From NCBI GenBank assembly GCA_024638465.1, contig JAHEKF010000019.1, positions 1 to 50,636 of the forward strand: a stretch of DNA of 50,636 nt, written 5' to 3'. The notes below the pieces were generated by a model. It did no database searches, was not told the DNA's origin, and saw only the letters and a list, made by a program, of their open reading frames with translations. The stretch comes from Rhodospirillaceae bacterium (GTDB lineage Bacteria; Pseudomonadota; Gammaproteobacteria; Steroidobacterales; Rariloculaceae). The position numbers and the translations under genes were made by a program. Below, piece after piece: positions 8,138 to 17,170 of this stretch (the stretch's first letter is position 1; every line of letters starts with the position of its first letter).

Positions 8138-9199
8138 TTACGGTTCAATTCTGAGCAAGCGGTGCAAGTTACCGCCAAGTATGACTTCTTTTTCCGTGTC
8201 CGTAAGGAAATCGGCGTTGACCACCAGATCCATAGTGTCCGGCCAGAGAAACGGTTGATCGGATCCGTAGACGATCTGATCCGCGCCCATCTCGGCAACG
8301 AGATGTCGCAGCCCTTCGGCAGAGAACACCATCGTATCCGCGAGAATCTGCTGACGCAGGTATTCGCTCGGTTGTCGCTGATTCTGGCAGTCGGCGCCGT
8401 CGCGCGCGCAAGCCACTTCCGTGCGGCCGAGATAGGACGGCAAGTAGCCGCCGCCGTGAGCGCCGCAAACACGGAGTCCAGGGAAGCGATCGAGCGTGCC
8501 GTCGAAGATCAGGTTGCTGAGAAAGAAGGTCGTCTCGAACGGATTACCGAGGATATTGCCCTGGTTGCCTCGAGCGGGAAGTCCGCCTTCCCTGAACAGG
8601 TGGATCGAATCGGTCGGGTGCATGAAAACCGGCACATCGAGTTCTACACACTTGGCCCAGAAAGGATCGTACTTGGGAATCGAGTTCGCTTCGCCGAGCA
8701 CGGTTCCGCCCACCGAAGCGCCGCGCAGCCCCAGTTCCGTGACGGCATACTCGAGCTGCTCGGCAGCGAGTTCGGGGAACTGCAGTGCGGGCGACGACAA
8801 CGCAACGAATCGATCCGGATGCGTATCGCACCACGCAGCGAGACCTTCGTCATGCGTCCTGACGATCGCAGCGGCGAGTTCTTCGTCGGCTGCGTACCAC
8901 CAGTAGTTATTGACTGTCAGCGCCGCAACATCGATGCCGCGCTCGTCCATCGCGTCGATTCGAAAATCTCCGAGCAGGTACCAGTCGGGAAACGTCCGCT
9001 CGAACTCGGTCCCGGCAACGACCGGCTCGACTTCGCTGAAGACGCAGTGCGCGTGGATATCGACAGTTTTGATCTCTTGTCCGCCGACAATGATGGGTTT
9101 CCGGCCGCCCTGCGCCATCGCTCCGACCCCATGGCCGAGCAGATACGCGCCTGCACTCGTGCTTCCCATTGCCTTCAGGAAATCCCGGCGATTTGCCAT
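8138..9199 (-). CDS. Tat-exported amidohydrolase-2 family metal-dependent hydrolase/decarboxylase
   Basis: The 353-residue protein begins with a twin-arginine signal (ANRRDFLKAMGST, cleavage near AMAQ at residue 30). The catalytic metal set of the ACMSD-like amidohydrolase-2 family is visible: HAH at 49-51, His194 in FMHPTD, His248 in CGAHGGGYLPSY and Asp314 in YGSDQP. Known members decarboxylate or hydrolyse aromatic or carboxylic acids, and the substrate here is unknown. The ribosome site GAGGAGGG lies a few bases before the ATG. The gene heads the exported block, with a 103-base gap to the beta-propeller gene. Tat export of this family is recognised in environmental genomes but less usual than cytoplasmic forms. 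Confidence 0.85.
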   Translation of the reverse strand: MANRRDFLKAMGSTSAGAYLLGHGVGAMAQGGRKPIIVGGQEIKTVDIHAHCVFSEVEPVVAGTEFERTFPDWYLLGDFRIDAMDERGIDVAALTVNNYWWYAADEELAAAIVRTHDEGLAAWCDTHPDRFVALSSPALQFPELAAEQLEYAVTELGLRGASVGGTVLGEANSIPKYDPFWAKCVELDVPVFMHPTDSIHLFREGGLPARGNQGNILGNPFETTFFLSNLIFDGTLDRFPGLRVCGAHGGGYLPSYLGRTEVACARDGADCQNQRQPSEYLRQQILADTMVFSAEGLRHLVAEMGADQIVYGSDQPFLWPDTMDLVVNADFLTDTEKEVILGGNLHRLLRIEP

Positions 9200-9332
9200 G
9201 ATTGGTTCCCTCCTCGGTCAACCAGTATTCATTATTCTATTAGTCTGGCAGTGGCCCGATATTACCAAACGTTCATGCCTCGATCGCAGATCTCGTGCCG
9301 TCCGCCACAGACGGGATGACTCGAGGGCAGGG

Positions 9333-11117
9333 CTACAGCGGCCAGGCCCATAGAATGGTGGGTACAGCTACCGCAATCACCAGAATCTCGAGCGGCAGCC
9401 CCATACGCCAATAATCTCGAAAATGGTATCCGCCGGGACCCATTATTAAAGTGTTGTTCTTATGCCCTATCGGCGTCAGGAACGCGCAGGAAGCCGCAAC
9501 GGCAACGCACATGAGGAACGGATCGGCACTGACACCGAGATTGTCCGCCAGGTCGATTGCGATCGGCGCCGCAATCACCGCCGTAGCAGTGTTATTCATG
9601 ACGTCGGACAGTGTCATCGTTACGACCATCAGGACGGTCAGGACCACGACAGCGGATGAACCCGAGAAGAGCGTGATGATCCCTTCCGCGATCAACTGCG
9701 TTCCGCCGCTGTCCTCGAGCGCTACCCCAATCGGAATCATGGATCCGAGAAGGACAATCACGGGCCATTCCACCGACTCGTAAAGCTGACGAGTGGGCAC
9801 GACGCCAGCCAGTACGAGAAGAACAACTGCTCCGGCAAGTGCCACCGGCAGATACACGAGTCCGAAACTGGCTAACGCCACAGCGCCTGCGAAGATGCCT
9901 ACGGCCAGCGCCGCCTTTTCACGCTGCACAATCTGTAACCCTCTTTCGGCCAGCGGCAAGCAACCCATGAGTTGCGTGATATCGGAGAGGCGTTCGCTGG
10001 GGCCGAGCAATAACAGCACGTCACCTGCTTTGATTTCGAGTTTGCGTACCTGCTCGCGAAACGGGCGCCCCTCTCTCGAGACGCCGAGCAAAGTAACATC
10101 GTGATTGGCGAGCAGACGCATCGATTGTGCCGACCTTCCTTCGATGTTCGCACCTTGCGGAACCACTACTTCAATCAGCGTGAGGTCGTTGTCTTCGCCC
10201 TTGTTATCCGTCGCACGCCGCATGTACTCGAGACCGAACTCGCCAGTGAGGGGATCGATCGAGTCCGAACTCACTTCGATGATGAGTACGTCGCCAACCC
10301 GGATCTGTTCCCGCCTCGCTGCGCCCGGAAGACGCCGTCCACGGCGAACGAGTCCGACTATGTTGGCCTCGCGCTCCTCCATGGTCTCATCGAGTTCGGA
10401 GACGCGCCGTTCCACGAGCGCAGAACCTTCCGATACGCTGAGCTCGGCGACGTATTGGCCGAGCGCATGCAGCTCCTGTTGTGCCGTCGCCTCGGTCCGC
10501 TCTTTCGGTATCAGGCGCCAGCCGATAGTGACGATGAAAACGACGCCGACGAATGCGCAGGCAATTCCCACTGGCGCAAAATCGAACATCGCGAACGGTT
10601 CGCCGAGCTCGTCCGCACGAAACTGCGCGACGATGATATTCGGCGGCGTGCCGATGAGCGTGATCATGCCGCCCAGGATCGAAGCAAACGACAGAGGCAT
10701 CAAGGTCAACGCCGGGCTGCGTTTCGCTTTCGCTGACGCCTGCAGGTCGACGGGCATGAGAACCGCAAGCGCAGCAACGTTGTTCATCACGGCGGAGAGG
10801 CCCGCGGCCGTGCCCGCCATCAAGCCGATGTGGGTGCGCACGCTACGCGTTGCCGAGATGAGATGACGACCGATCAGCTCGATAACGCCGGAATTAGTCA
10901 AAGCCCGGCTGACGATCAGCACAAGCGCGATAATCACTGTTGCGGGATGGCCGAATCCGGAGAATGCCGTCGCTGTTGGAACCGCGCCCATGACAACTGC
11001 GGCAACCAGCGCGCCGAAAGCGACGAGATCGTACCGCCAGCGACCCCATATCAGCAGCGAAAATACCGCGACGAGCAGCGAAAACAGGACGATCTGATTG
11101 GTTGTCAGGCTTGTCAT
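9333..11117 (-). CDS. SLC13/DASS-family anion permease with two TrkA-C domains
   Basis: This is a 594-residue inner-membrane transporter. Hydrophobic helices occupy residues 1-195 and about 395-594, with the family motif GTPPNIIVAQF in the first half and a matching pseudo-repeat TPIGHKNNTLIMGPGGY in the second. Between them lie two RCK_C/TrkA-C-like regulatory domains (roughly residues 215-290 and 295-375), each ending in a hydrophobic GDVLIIEV or GDVLLLLG strand. This architecture is typical of bacterial sulfate/dicarboxylate-type SLC13 permeases, and the substrate is not evident. The gene follows trpS by 20 bases on the same strand. Confidence 0.88.
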   Translation of the reverse strand: MTSLTTNQIVLFSLLVAVFSLLIWGRWRYDLVAFGALVAAVVMGAVPTATAFSGFGHPATVIIALVLIVSRALTNSGVIELIGRHLISATRSVRTHIGLMAGTAAGLSAVMNNVAALAVLMPVDLQASAKAKRSPALTLMPLSFASILGGMITLIGTPPNIIVAQFRADELGEPFAMFDFAPVGIACAFVGVVFIVTIGWRLIPKERTEATAQQELHALGQYVAELSVSEGSALVERRVSELDETMEEREANIVGLVRRGRRLPGAARREQIRVGDVLIIEVSSDSIDPLTGEFGLEYMRRATDNKGEDNDLTLIEVVVPQGANIEGRSAQSMRLLANHDVTLLGVSREGRPFREQVRKLEIKAGDVLLLLGPSERLSDITQLMGCLPLAERGLQIVQREKAALAVGIFAGAVALASFGLVYLPVALAGAVVLLVLAGVVPTRQLYESVEWPVIVLLGSMIPIGVALEDSGGTQLIAEGIITLFSGSSAVVVLTVLMVVTMTLSDVMNNTATAVIAAPIAIDLADNLGVSADPFLMCVAVAASCAFLTPIGHKNNTLIMGPGGYHFRDYWRMGLPLEILVIAVAVPTILWAWPL

Positions 11118-11137
11118 GCAGATTCGATCCGGTTCTT

Positions 11138-12139
11138 CTAGGCCAGCGCTCTGATTCCGACAGCTTCACGAATCTCAGCGAGGAATGGACTGCTGATGGC
11201 GCGTGCGCGTTGCGCGCCCTGCTTCAGGACACTTTCGACGTGACCTGGCTCGGCCATGAGGCGACGATATTCGTCGCGAGCCGGCGTCAGATGATCGTTG
11301 ATGTACTCGAACAGTTTTTTCTTCATCTCGCCCCAGGCGATCCCGTTGGCATATTCGACGCGCATGGCCGCGGCCTCTTCAGGAGTTGCGAAAGCGCTGT
11401 AGATCGCGAACAACGCGCTATCGTCCGGATCTTTCGGTTCTCCGGGCTCGAGAGAGTTCGTCTTGATCCGCATGATCGATTTTCGCAACGGCTTCTCATC
11501 GGCAAACAGCGGAATCGTATTGCCGTAGCTCTTGGACATCTTTCTCCCGTCGAGCCCGGGCAGGGTCGCGTTGCTGTCTCCCACAACCGCTTCGGGAAGC
11601 ACCAGCAGCTCGCCGAAATGATGGTTGAAGCGTCCCGCAATATCGCGCGCCATCTCGACATGTTGAATCTGATCCTTTCCGACCGGGATCTTGTTCGCCT
11701 TGAACATCAGTATGTCCGCGGCCATGAGAACAGGATAGGAGAACAAACCCATCGTGACCCCTTTATCGGGATCTTTATTCCCACTCGCTTCGTTCTCGGC
11801 GACGGCCGCTTTGTAGGCATGCGCCCGGTTCATTAACCCTTTCGCCGTCATGCAGGTCAGGATCCAGGTCAGCTCGGTGATCTCCGGGATATCCGACTGC
11901 CGGTAAAAAATGCTCTCGGTATCGAGTCCGGTAGCAAGCCAGCTCGCAGCGATTTCGAGCGTCGACCGGGCAACGCCATCGGGATCATCGCCTTTGACGA
12001 GTGAGTGATAATCGGCAATCAGGAAGAAGGATTCGTCCTGCGAAAGCTTGCTGGCGGCAACTGCGGGACGTATCGCACCGACATAGTTGCCGATATGCGG
12101 CGTGCCGGTCGTGGTGATTCCCGTTAAGACTCTGTCCAT
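11138..12139 (-). CDS. trpS: Tryptophanyl-tRNA synthetase
   Basis: The protein has 333 residues, normal for bacterial TrpRS. The class I signatures are both present: [11 protein letters not shown] at residues 11-21 (HIGH-type motif) and KMSKS at 200-204 ([10 protein letters not shown]). It charges tRNA-Trp; the cognate tRNA gene lies in this window at 47344-47419. It is followed by the SLC13 gene after 20 bases and preceded by the gamma-glutamyltransferase gene after 17 bases, so the three may be co-transcribed. Nothing odd is seen in the reading frame. Confidence 0.97.
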   Translation of the reverse strand: MDRVLTGITTTGTPHIGNYVGAIRPAVAASKLSQDESFFLIADYHSLVKGDDPDGVARSTLEIAASWLATGLDTESIFYRQSDIPEITELTWILTCMTAKGLMNRAHAYKAAVAENEASGNKDPDKGVTMGLFSYPVLMAADILMFKANKIPVGKDQIQHVEMARDIAGRFNHHFGELLVLPEAVVGDSNATLPGLDGRKMSKSYGNTIPLFADEKPLRKSIMRIKTNSLEPGEPKDPDDSALFAIYSAFATPEEAAAMRVEYANGIAWGEMKKKLFEYINDHLTPARDEYRRLMAEPGHVESVLKQGAQRARAISSPFLAEIREAVGIRALA

Positions 12140-12156
12140 CGCTGTTTTTCCGTTGC

Positions 12157-13797
12157 TCAGTATCCGGCCGCGTGGCCGTCTTTTCGCGACTCGGAAGCGC
12201 CGTGGTATACACCGTGCTGCGCGTCGCGACGAATCGCCTGATAGCCACCGTATCCGGTTTCAGCCCGACCGAGTTTATGCCCCATCCCGGCGAGCGTCGC
12301 CAGCGTTTCCTGCGAATAGCCGGATTCGAGCAACACGACTCCGCCGTCCGTCATCGTGAACCCGGTCGGCGAACTCGAGCCTTCGTGACGAAACCGAGGT
12401 GCGTCGCCCGCTTGCTGAATATCCATTCCAAAGTCGATGATATTGAGAAGCACCTGCACATGGCCCTGGGGCTGCATGTCCGCACCCATCACGCCGAAGC
12501 TCATTACGGGCTCGCCGTCACGCGTCACGAAACCCGGCATAATGGTGTGAAACGGCCGCTTGCCGGGTTCGAACGCGTTCGGATGCCGCGGATCCAGGCT
12601 GAAGAGCTCGCCGCGATTCTGCAAAACGAAGCCGAGCTCTCCCGGCGTCATTCCCGACCCCATGCCATTGAAGTTACTCTGAATCAGCGACACCATGTTG
12701 CCGGCTTCGTCAGCGACAGTCAGATACACGGTATCTCCGCGCGCCAGCGCGCGCGGATCGTCGCGGCCGGGAGCGAGCGACGCGTGTCGCGGGTCGAGCC
12801 GCTCTCTCCGGACATCGGCATACGCCTTCGAGATCAGTTCCGATACGGGCACGTCGGCGAAATCAGGATCCGCATAGAAACGCGCCCTGTCCTCGAACGC
12901 GAGCTTCTTCGCCTCGACAAAAAGATGCAGGTGCTCCGGGCTGCCCCAGTCGATAGCTGCCATATCGAACGCTTCGAGAATATTCAGCATCTGCAGCGCA
13001 GCGATCCCCTGCGTGCTCGGCGGCAGCTGCCAGACATCGAAACCCCGATAGTTCGCCGCGACGGGATCGACCCACTCGGACCGGTGCGCGGCGAAGTCCG
13101 CGGCGCTCAGATAACCGCCATTCGCGCTGATATACAGCTCGATCCGTTCCGCTATCGCGCCTTTGTAGAAGGCGTCGCGACCACCTTCGGCGATCGCACG
13201 ATACGTCGCCGCCAGTCGCAGATTTCTGAAAACGTCGCCGGCTTCAGGCGCGCTGCCGCCGGGCATGAACACGTCCGCAAAACCCGGGTGCCGTCCCAGG
13301 GCTTCCGCATTCCTGGCCCATTCAGCCGCGATGACTTCCGTCAGGGGAAAACCGTTCTCGGCGTAGTCGATCGCGGGCGCCAGGAGATCTGCGAAATCGA
13401 GTCGCCCGAATGCCGAATGCAGCTCGTGCCAGCCGTCCACGGCTCCCGGAACGCTCACCGACAGTGGCCCGTCCGCGGGAATCTGCTTGAACCCGAGCTC
13501 GAGCAGCCGCTCCAGAGACAAGCTCCGTGGCGAGCGCCCGCTGGCGTTGAGCCCCTTCAACTGCCGTTTTCCGGCGTCCCACACGATCGCGAACAGATCG
13601 CCGCCGACACCGGCGCCCGTCGGCTCCATGAGCCCGAGAGCGGCGTTGGCGCCTATCGCTGCATCCACGGCCGATCCGCCGTCGCGCAGTAGCTGTACCG
13701 CAATCTGCGTGGCCAACGGATGGCTCGTCGCGGCGATACCATGCGTCGCCATGACGACGGAGCGCGTTGAATACGGCTGCTCGAACGGCCTATCCAT
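12157..13797 (-). CDS. ggt: Gamma-glutamyltransferase family protein
   Basis: This is a 546-residue Ntn-hydrolase proenzyme. The N-terminal subunit has the family start ([14 protein letters not shown], then [17 protein letters not shown] and [12 protein letters not shown]). The autoprocessing site is expected at Thr356 in the segment [16 protein letters not shown], which becomes the N-terminal nucleophile of the small subunit. SLIQSNF and GSGMTP follow, as in the family. No signal peptide is visible, so a cytoplasmic location is more likely than for classical periplasmic GGT. Such proteins transfer or hydrolyse gamma-glutamyl groups of glutathione and related compounds. The gene diverges from pepQ across a 173-base spacer. 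Confidence 0.92.
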   Translation of the reverse strand: MDRPFEQPYSTRSVVMATHGIAATSHPLATQIAVQLLRDGGSAVDAAIGANAALGLMEPTGAGVGGDLFAIVWDAGKRQLKGLNASGRSPRSLSLERLLELGFKQIPADGPLSVSVPGAVDGWHELHSAFGRLDFADLLAPAIDYAENGFPLTEVIAAEWARNAEALGRHPGFADVFMPGGSAPEAGDVFRNLRLAATYRAIAEGGRDAFYKGAIAERIELYISANGGYLSAADFAAHRSEWVDPVAANYRGFDVWQLPPSTQGIAALQMLNILEAFDMAAIDWGSPEHLHLFVEAKKLAFEDRARFYADPDFADVPVSELISKAYADVRRERLDPRHASLAPGRDDPRALARGDTVYLTVADEAGNMVSLIQSNFNGMGSGMTPGELGFVLQNRGELFSLDPRHPNAFEPGKRPFHTIMPGFVTRDGEPVMSFGVMGADMQPQGHVQVLLNIIDFGMDIQQAGDAPRFRHEGSSSPTGFTMTDGGVVLLESGYSQETLATLAGMGHKLGRAETGYGGYQAIRRDAQHGVYHGASESRKDGHAAGY

Positions 13798-13970
13798 CAG
13801 TCGAACCTGAGATCCACCACGTTATTGTTACTTCGGAAAGGCCCAGGATCGATAATCCGAAGGGCCGCGCTTACCCTTTCGGGCTTGGTACCTGTTATCC
13901 GGGGCTCTATTATTCACGAGTTTTATCAGGCTGTTAACCAAAGCCTTAATAACCACGAGATACCTGACCA
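13798..13970. other. Divergent intergenic spacer between ggt and pepQ
   Basis: This 173-base spacer separates the minus-strand trpS/ggt group from the plus-strand pepQ group. It holds the proposed pepQ promoter (separate entry). I see no confident minus-strand promoter for ggt and no open frame of note. Confidence 0.6.
13885..13913 (+). promoter_or_regulatory. Putative sigma70 promoter of pepQ
   Basis: A -35 box TTGGTA (13885-13890) and a -10 box TATTAT (13908-13913) are separated by 17 bases. They place the transcript start about 50 bases before the pepQ GTG codon. The spacing is optimal and five of six -10 bases match consensus. Confidence 0.5.
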
Positions 13971-15308
13971 GTGACCGACTACGCGCGACAACAAGACTGG
14001 GCGAAGCTTTATGGCGAGCATCTTGCCGAACTCGAGCGGCGGCTGGCCGCAGCGCTCGACGCCGCCGAGCGCGACGGCCTCGTGATATTCGCGGGATGCA
14101 CCCGATATCAGTTTCGCGACGATCTGAGCTATCACTTCGCGGTCGAACCGTATTTCAAGCTCTGGGTGCCGCTAACGAACCACCCCGGATCTGCGCTGAA
14201 GCTCGCACCCGGCCAGCGGCCTGTTCTCGTCCTGCTACGCGAACCCGGTTTTTGGCATGAGCCGCCCACGGCTCCTGGCGGCTACTGGGTCGAACATTTC
14301 GATATCCGCGAAGTGGATTCGGCCGAAGCAGTACTTGCCGAGCTCGGGACGGCCGACGACAACTTCTCGGCGATCGGCGAGCAGTCGTCGCAAACCGATG
14401 CTTTTTCATTCTGCAACGAGTCAGCGGTTTTAAACGTCCTCGACTACTTTCGCGCCTACAAGACGCAATACGAGATCGCAAGTATCACGCGCGCGAATGA
14501 AATCGCGGCGCCAGGGCACATTGCGGCCAGGGATGCTTTTACAAACGGCGCTTCAGAATTCGAGCTCAACAGTGCCTACTGCCGAGCGAGCTCGCAAACA
14601 GAACCGGAGCTACCCTACCCGAACATCGTTGCTCTGAACGAACACGCAGCAATTCTTCATTATCAGAATCTGCGCCGGGAACGTCCTGCGCCTGTCCGAT
14701 CTTTCCTCATCGATGCCGGCGCTCAATGCAACGGCTATGCGTCGGATATCACCCGTACTTACTCCGTCGCAGACGATGACTTCAAGGCACTGATCGATTC
14801 GATGGACGGATTACAGCAAACGATATGCGGCGAGGTTCACGACGGCATCTCTTTCCCGGACCTCAACGACCGAGCTCACGAATTACTCGCAGCCGTGCTT
14901 TGCGATCAGGATCTGCTGTCATGCAGTGCCGAAGAAGCCTACGAGAGCGGGATCACAAAGTCGTTTCTCCCCCACGGGCTCGGCCATCTGCTCGGACTGC
15001 AGGTACACGACGTCGGTGGAAGCCTGGCGGGTATCGACGGCTCCACGAACCCACCGTCGCGGAACCATCCGAGGCTTCGACTAACGCGGAAACTCGAAAC
15101 CGGGACCGTCGTTACGATCGAGCCAGGCCTCTACTTCATTCCTTCACTACTCGATGAGCTTCGCGAGACAGTTTTGGGGCGTACCGTCAGGTGGGATAAA
15201 ATCGAAGCATTGCGAATGTGCGGCGGAATTCGTGTGGAAGACGATATCGTCGTCACGAAAAACGGCGCGCTCAACCTTTCCCGACCCGCACTTCAAGAAG
15301 CCGCTTGA
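13971..15308 (+). CDS. pepQ: Xaa-Pro dipeptidase
   Basis: This 445-residue pita-bread-fold metallopeptidase cleaves Xaa-Pro dipeptides. The five metal ligands of the family are all visible: Asp248 (FLIDAG), Asp259 (SDITRTY), His339 (LPHGLGHLLG), Glu383 (TIEPGLYF) and Glu422 (GIRVEDD). The N-terminal half resembles gammaproteobacterial PepQ (RYQFRDDLSYHF, then VPLTNHPGS). The start is GTG. It is followed after 50 bases by the methyltransferase-like gene. Length and motifs are normal. Confidence 0.95.
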   Translation: MTDYARQQDWAKLYGEHLAELERRLAAALDAAERDGLVIFAGCTRYQFRDDLSYHFAVEPYFKLWVPLTNHPGSALKLAPGQRPVLVLLREPGFWHEPPTAPGGYWVEHFDIREVDSAEAVLAELGTADDNFSAIGEQSSQTDAFSFCNESAVLNVLDYFRAYKTQYEIASITRANEIAAPGHIAARDAFTNGASEFELNSAYCRASSQTEPELPYPNIVALNEHAAILHYQNLRRERPAPVRSFLIDAGAQCNGYASDITRTYSVADDDFKALIDSMDGLQQTICGEVHDGISFPDLNDRAHELLAAVLCDQDLLSCSAEEAYESGITKSFLPHGLGHLLGLQVHDVGGSLAGIDGSTNPPSRNHPRLRLTRKLETGTVVTIEPGLYFIPSLLDELRETVLGRTVRWDKIEALRMCGGIRVEDDIVVTKNGALNLSRPALQEAA

Positions 15309-15358
15309 ACCCGGTTCACTGATCGCGGCTATTTTGCATCGGCCAGAGGATCTCGAAC

Positions 15359-15949
15359 ATGTCACATCGCACCAAGGATTTACCACCCGTTAGCGGTGCG
15401 CATCATACGATCAGGGAGCTGCGTTATCACGAAGGGTCGAGACAGGCGCTCGCCTTCGTGCTCATCGCGTTGTTCGCGCTGGTCGCGCAACCGTCGCAGA
15501 CTTCGCTGGCGTTCGGGCTTCCGCTGATCGTGCTCGGCACGCTCGTCCGGCTGTATGCAAGTGGCTTCATATTGAAGAACGAGAAGCTCGCGACCTATGG
15601 TCCCTACGCTCTGGTCCGCCACCCGCTATACACAGGCAACATACTGATTATTATAGGTTTTTCTGTTGCCAGTGGGGTCTGGTGGAGCGCCGTTATCGCG
15701 CTCGCTTTTTTCTGGTTCTATTACCCCACTGCAATCGAGTACGAAGATCGAAAACTGAATCGGATCTTCGGTTCCGAATGGGAGAACTGGTCTGCGCAAA
15801 CGCCGGCGCTCATACCGACTTTCGCAAACCTTGGCGCACTCTTCGACGGGAGTTGGTCGCTGGCAAAAAGTTCGCGGCAGAATGGTGAGCCGATCATCGT
15901 CATCTATATCGCGGCATGGATCGCGTATCTTTTCTGGCGCCTGTCGTGA
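15359..15949 (+). CDS. Isoprenylcysteine carboxyl methyltransferase-family membrane protein
   Basis: The protein has 196 residues with about four hydrophobic helices (residues 30-65, 95-125, and a C-terminal anchor IVIYIAAWIAYLFW). The segment GPYALVRHPLYTGN is the signature of the ICMT/PEMT-like membrane methyltransferases, whose His-Pro region contributes to S-adenosylmethionine use. In bacteria the substrates are mostly unknown (lipids or small molecules). An AGAGGA ribosome site precedes the ATG. Its stop codon overlaps the proposed start of the next gene (GTGA). Confidence 0.8.
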   Translation: MSHRTKDLPPVSGAHHTIRELRYHEGSRQALAFVLIALFALVAQPSQTSLAFGLPLIVLGTLVRLYASGFILKNEKLATYGPYALVRHPLYTGNILIIIGFSVASGVWWSAVIALAFFWFYYPTAIEYEDRKLNRIFGSEWENWSAQTPALIPTFANLGALFDGSWSLAKSSRQNGEPIIVIYIAAWIAYLFWRLS

Positions 15950-16668
15950 CCGACTGCACGGCGAACAATTCGCCGGACGGCAGCCCGCTGGAAGAACTCA
16001 AAACCTATCTAAATACTCATCCCGAGGTCGAAGGCTTACCGCTCGGCGCCGGCTATCAGGCGACGGCGGAACTCTATCGTATTCCCCTCGGGGACTTCGT
16101 AATAAAGCGAGCGCGGGGACCGTTTTTCTGGAGACGTATCGGCGAGAGCGGGTTGCGTCGCGAACGGGATATCTATGATCGGGTTCAGAATGTTCCGGGC
16201 ATCCCGCGCTGCATGGGTCTACTCGACAGCAAGCACCTCGTACTCGAGCATATACCCGGCGATTCGTATCGCAAGCGACAACACGAACTGAAAGATCGTG
16301 AGCGATTTTTCGAGCGACTGCAAAAGACTATCGAAGACATGCATGCTGCCGGCGTCGCGCACGGCGACCTGAAGCGCAAGGACAACTTGCTGGTTGGCCC
16401 GGACGAGCGCCCATTCCTGATCGATTTCGGTCTCGCGTACGCGACAGGATCGGGAAGACCGTTCGAGAAATCGCTCTTTGAATGGGTCAAGCAGTACGAC
16501 TACAACGCGTGGATCAAGCACAAGTATCAAGGCCGCATGGACGAGATCCCGGCTGACGATGCGAAATACTACCGACCGATGAAGCTCGAAATAGCCGCGC
16601 GCGGTATCCGCTTGTTGTGGCAAAAGCTGACGTTTCGACGTTTCCGCACCCGCAACCGCGTCAGGTAA
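15946..16668 (+). CDS. LPS-kinase/InaA-like protein kinase-fold protein
   Basis: The kinase fold is recognised by the ATP-binding Lys in FVIKRARG, the catalytic loop HGDLKRKDNLLV (Asp141, Asn147 from this start) and the metal-binding LIDFGLAY (Asp160). This pattern is typical of the WaaP/InaA/Kdo-kinase group, which phosphorylates LPS core sugars in the cytoplasm at the inner membrane. A role in envelope modification is an inference. Two starts are possible: GTG at 15946, giving a 4-base GTGA overlap with the upstream stop, or ATG at 15916, adding ten residues. Neither has a strong ribosome site. The gene converges with rplQ across repeat element A. Confidence 0.8.
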   Translation: MTDCTANNSPDGSPLEELKTYLNTHPEVEGLPLGAGYQATAELYRIPLGDFVIKRARGPFFWRRIGESGLRRERDIYDRVQNVPGIPRCMGLLDSKHLVLEHIPGDSYRKRQHELKDRERFFERLQKTIEDMHAAGVAHGDLKRKDNLLVGPDERPFLIDFGLAYATGSGRPFEKSLFEWVKQYDYNAWIKHKYQGRMDEIPADDAKYYRPMKLEIAARGIRLLWQKLTFRRFRTRNRVR

Positions 16669-17170
16669 GTGACTCGACGCGATTGACGTCGCAGAGCTGA
16701 CCGGTCCTCCCGTGCAACTGCGGCTTGGTCTGGCCCCATGGGGCCGGTCGCGGCTGATCATCAATGATTGGGAGGGCCCGGGGTGCCCATCTCTAGGCCA
16801 ACTCGAACAGCGCCCTGTCACGGTCAATCCGGTCGAGTTTGCGGTGGCGTTGAACCCGGCCGCCGTATCGGCAGCCGCGGCGTTGACCACTGCGTTGACG
16901 GACGAGGGAGGGCCCGGAGTGTCCGTCGAGCGTCGTAGACGAGGAGCGTGCCACGGACGGCAGTTGAGCGACGAGGACACGATTCGAGGCGAGACACGGA
17001 CGTCGAGCCGAGATTAGTGAGATGGACACTCCGGGTCCGACCATCAACTGATACGTCGACCGCCCCCTTGAGACTCCGGAGATATTCCTTGCGATGGACA
17101 CTCCGGGTCCGACGATCACCTGATACGCGGACCGGTGCTCGGGACTCGGAGAATCTCCGTTGGAAAGCGG
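16669..17170. other. Gene-free spacer occupied by repeat element A
   Basis: This 502-base gap lies between two convergent genes (kinase-like gene on plus, rplQ on minus). Nearly all of it is the repeat element described separately. No credible gene is present: the open frames seen here change phase between the A and B copies because of a one-base indel. Confidence 0.7.
16735..17160. repeat. Repeat element A: MITE/BIME-like, inverted relative of element B
   Basis: Palindromic units occur at 16741-16783 (one orientation) and at 17024-17080 and 17094-17150 (opposite orientation), so the ends point inward like terminal inverted repeats. They share the motif GGnCCCGGAGTGTCC or its complement (16773, 16907, 17024 and 17096). 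Between them is an arm at 16790-16837 and a centre from about 16881 to 17023. Read as reverse complement, element B at 49955-50515 is collinear with this element, and the best 115 bases differ at about eight positions. It follows the rplQ stop by about 20 bases. Confidence 0.75.

Noticed and set aside
9200..9332. Possible terminator or promoter between the SLC13 and amidohydrolase genes
   Set aside because: CCGTC/GACGG gives a weak stem without a T tail, and A/T-rich candidates for a -10 box lack a matching -35 at proper spacing.
12172..13692. 506-codon open frame opposite the gamma-glutamyltransferase gene
   Set aside because: It is an antisense shadow of a well-conserved gene.
16981..17015. 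Apparent swapped bases (GGC...GCC in A versus GCC...GGC in B) suggesting covariation in the repeat centre
   Set aside because: Only three base pairs could form and the flanks do not pair, so two copies are too few to claim a covarying stem.
16793..17119. Repeated peptide of the form GRSxYxLMVGPG in elements A and B
   Set aside because: The peptide simply reflects the palindromic unit read in one frame. Changes between units are not concentrated at third positions and stem pairing is kept, which favours non-coding function; it remains a minor alternative.
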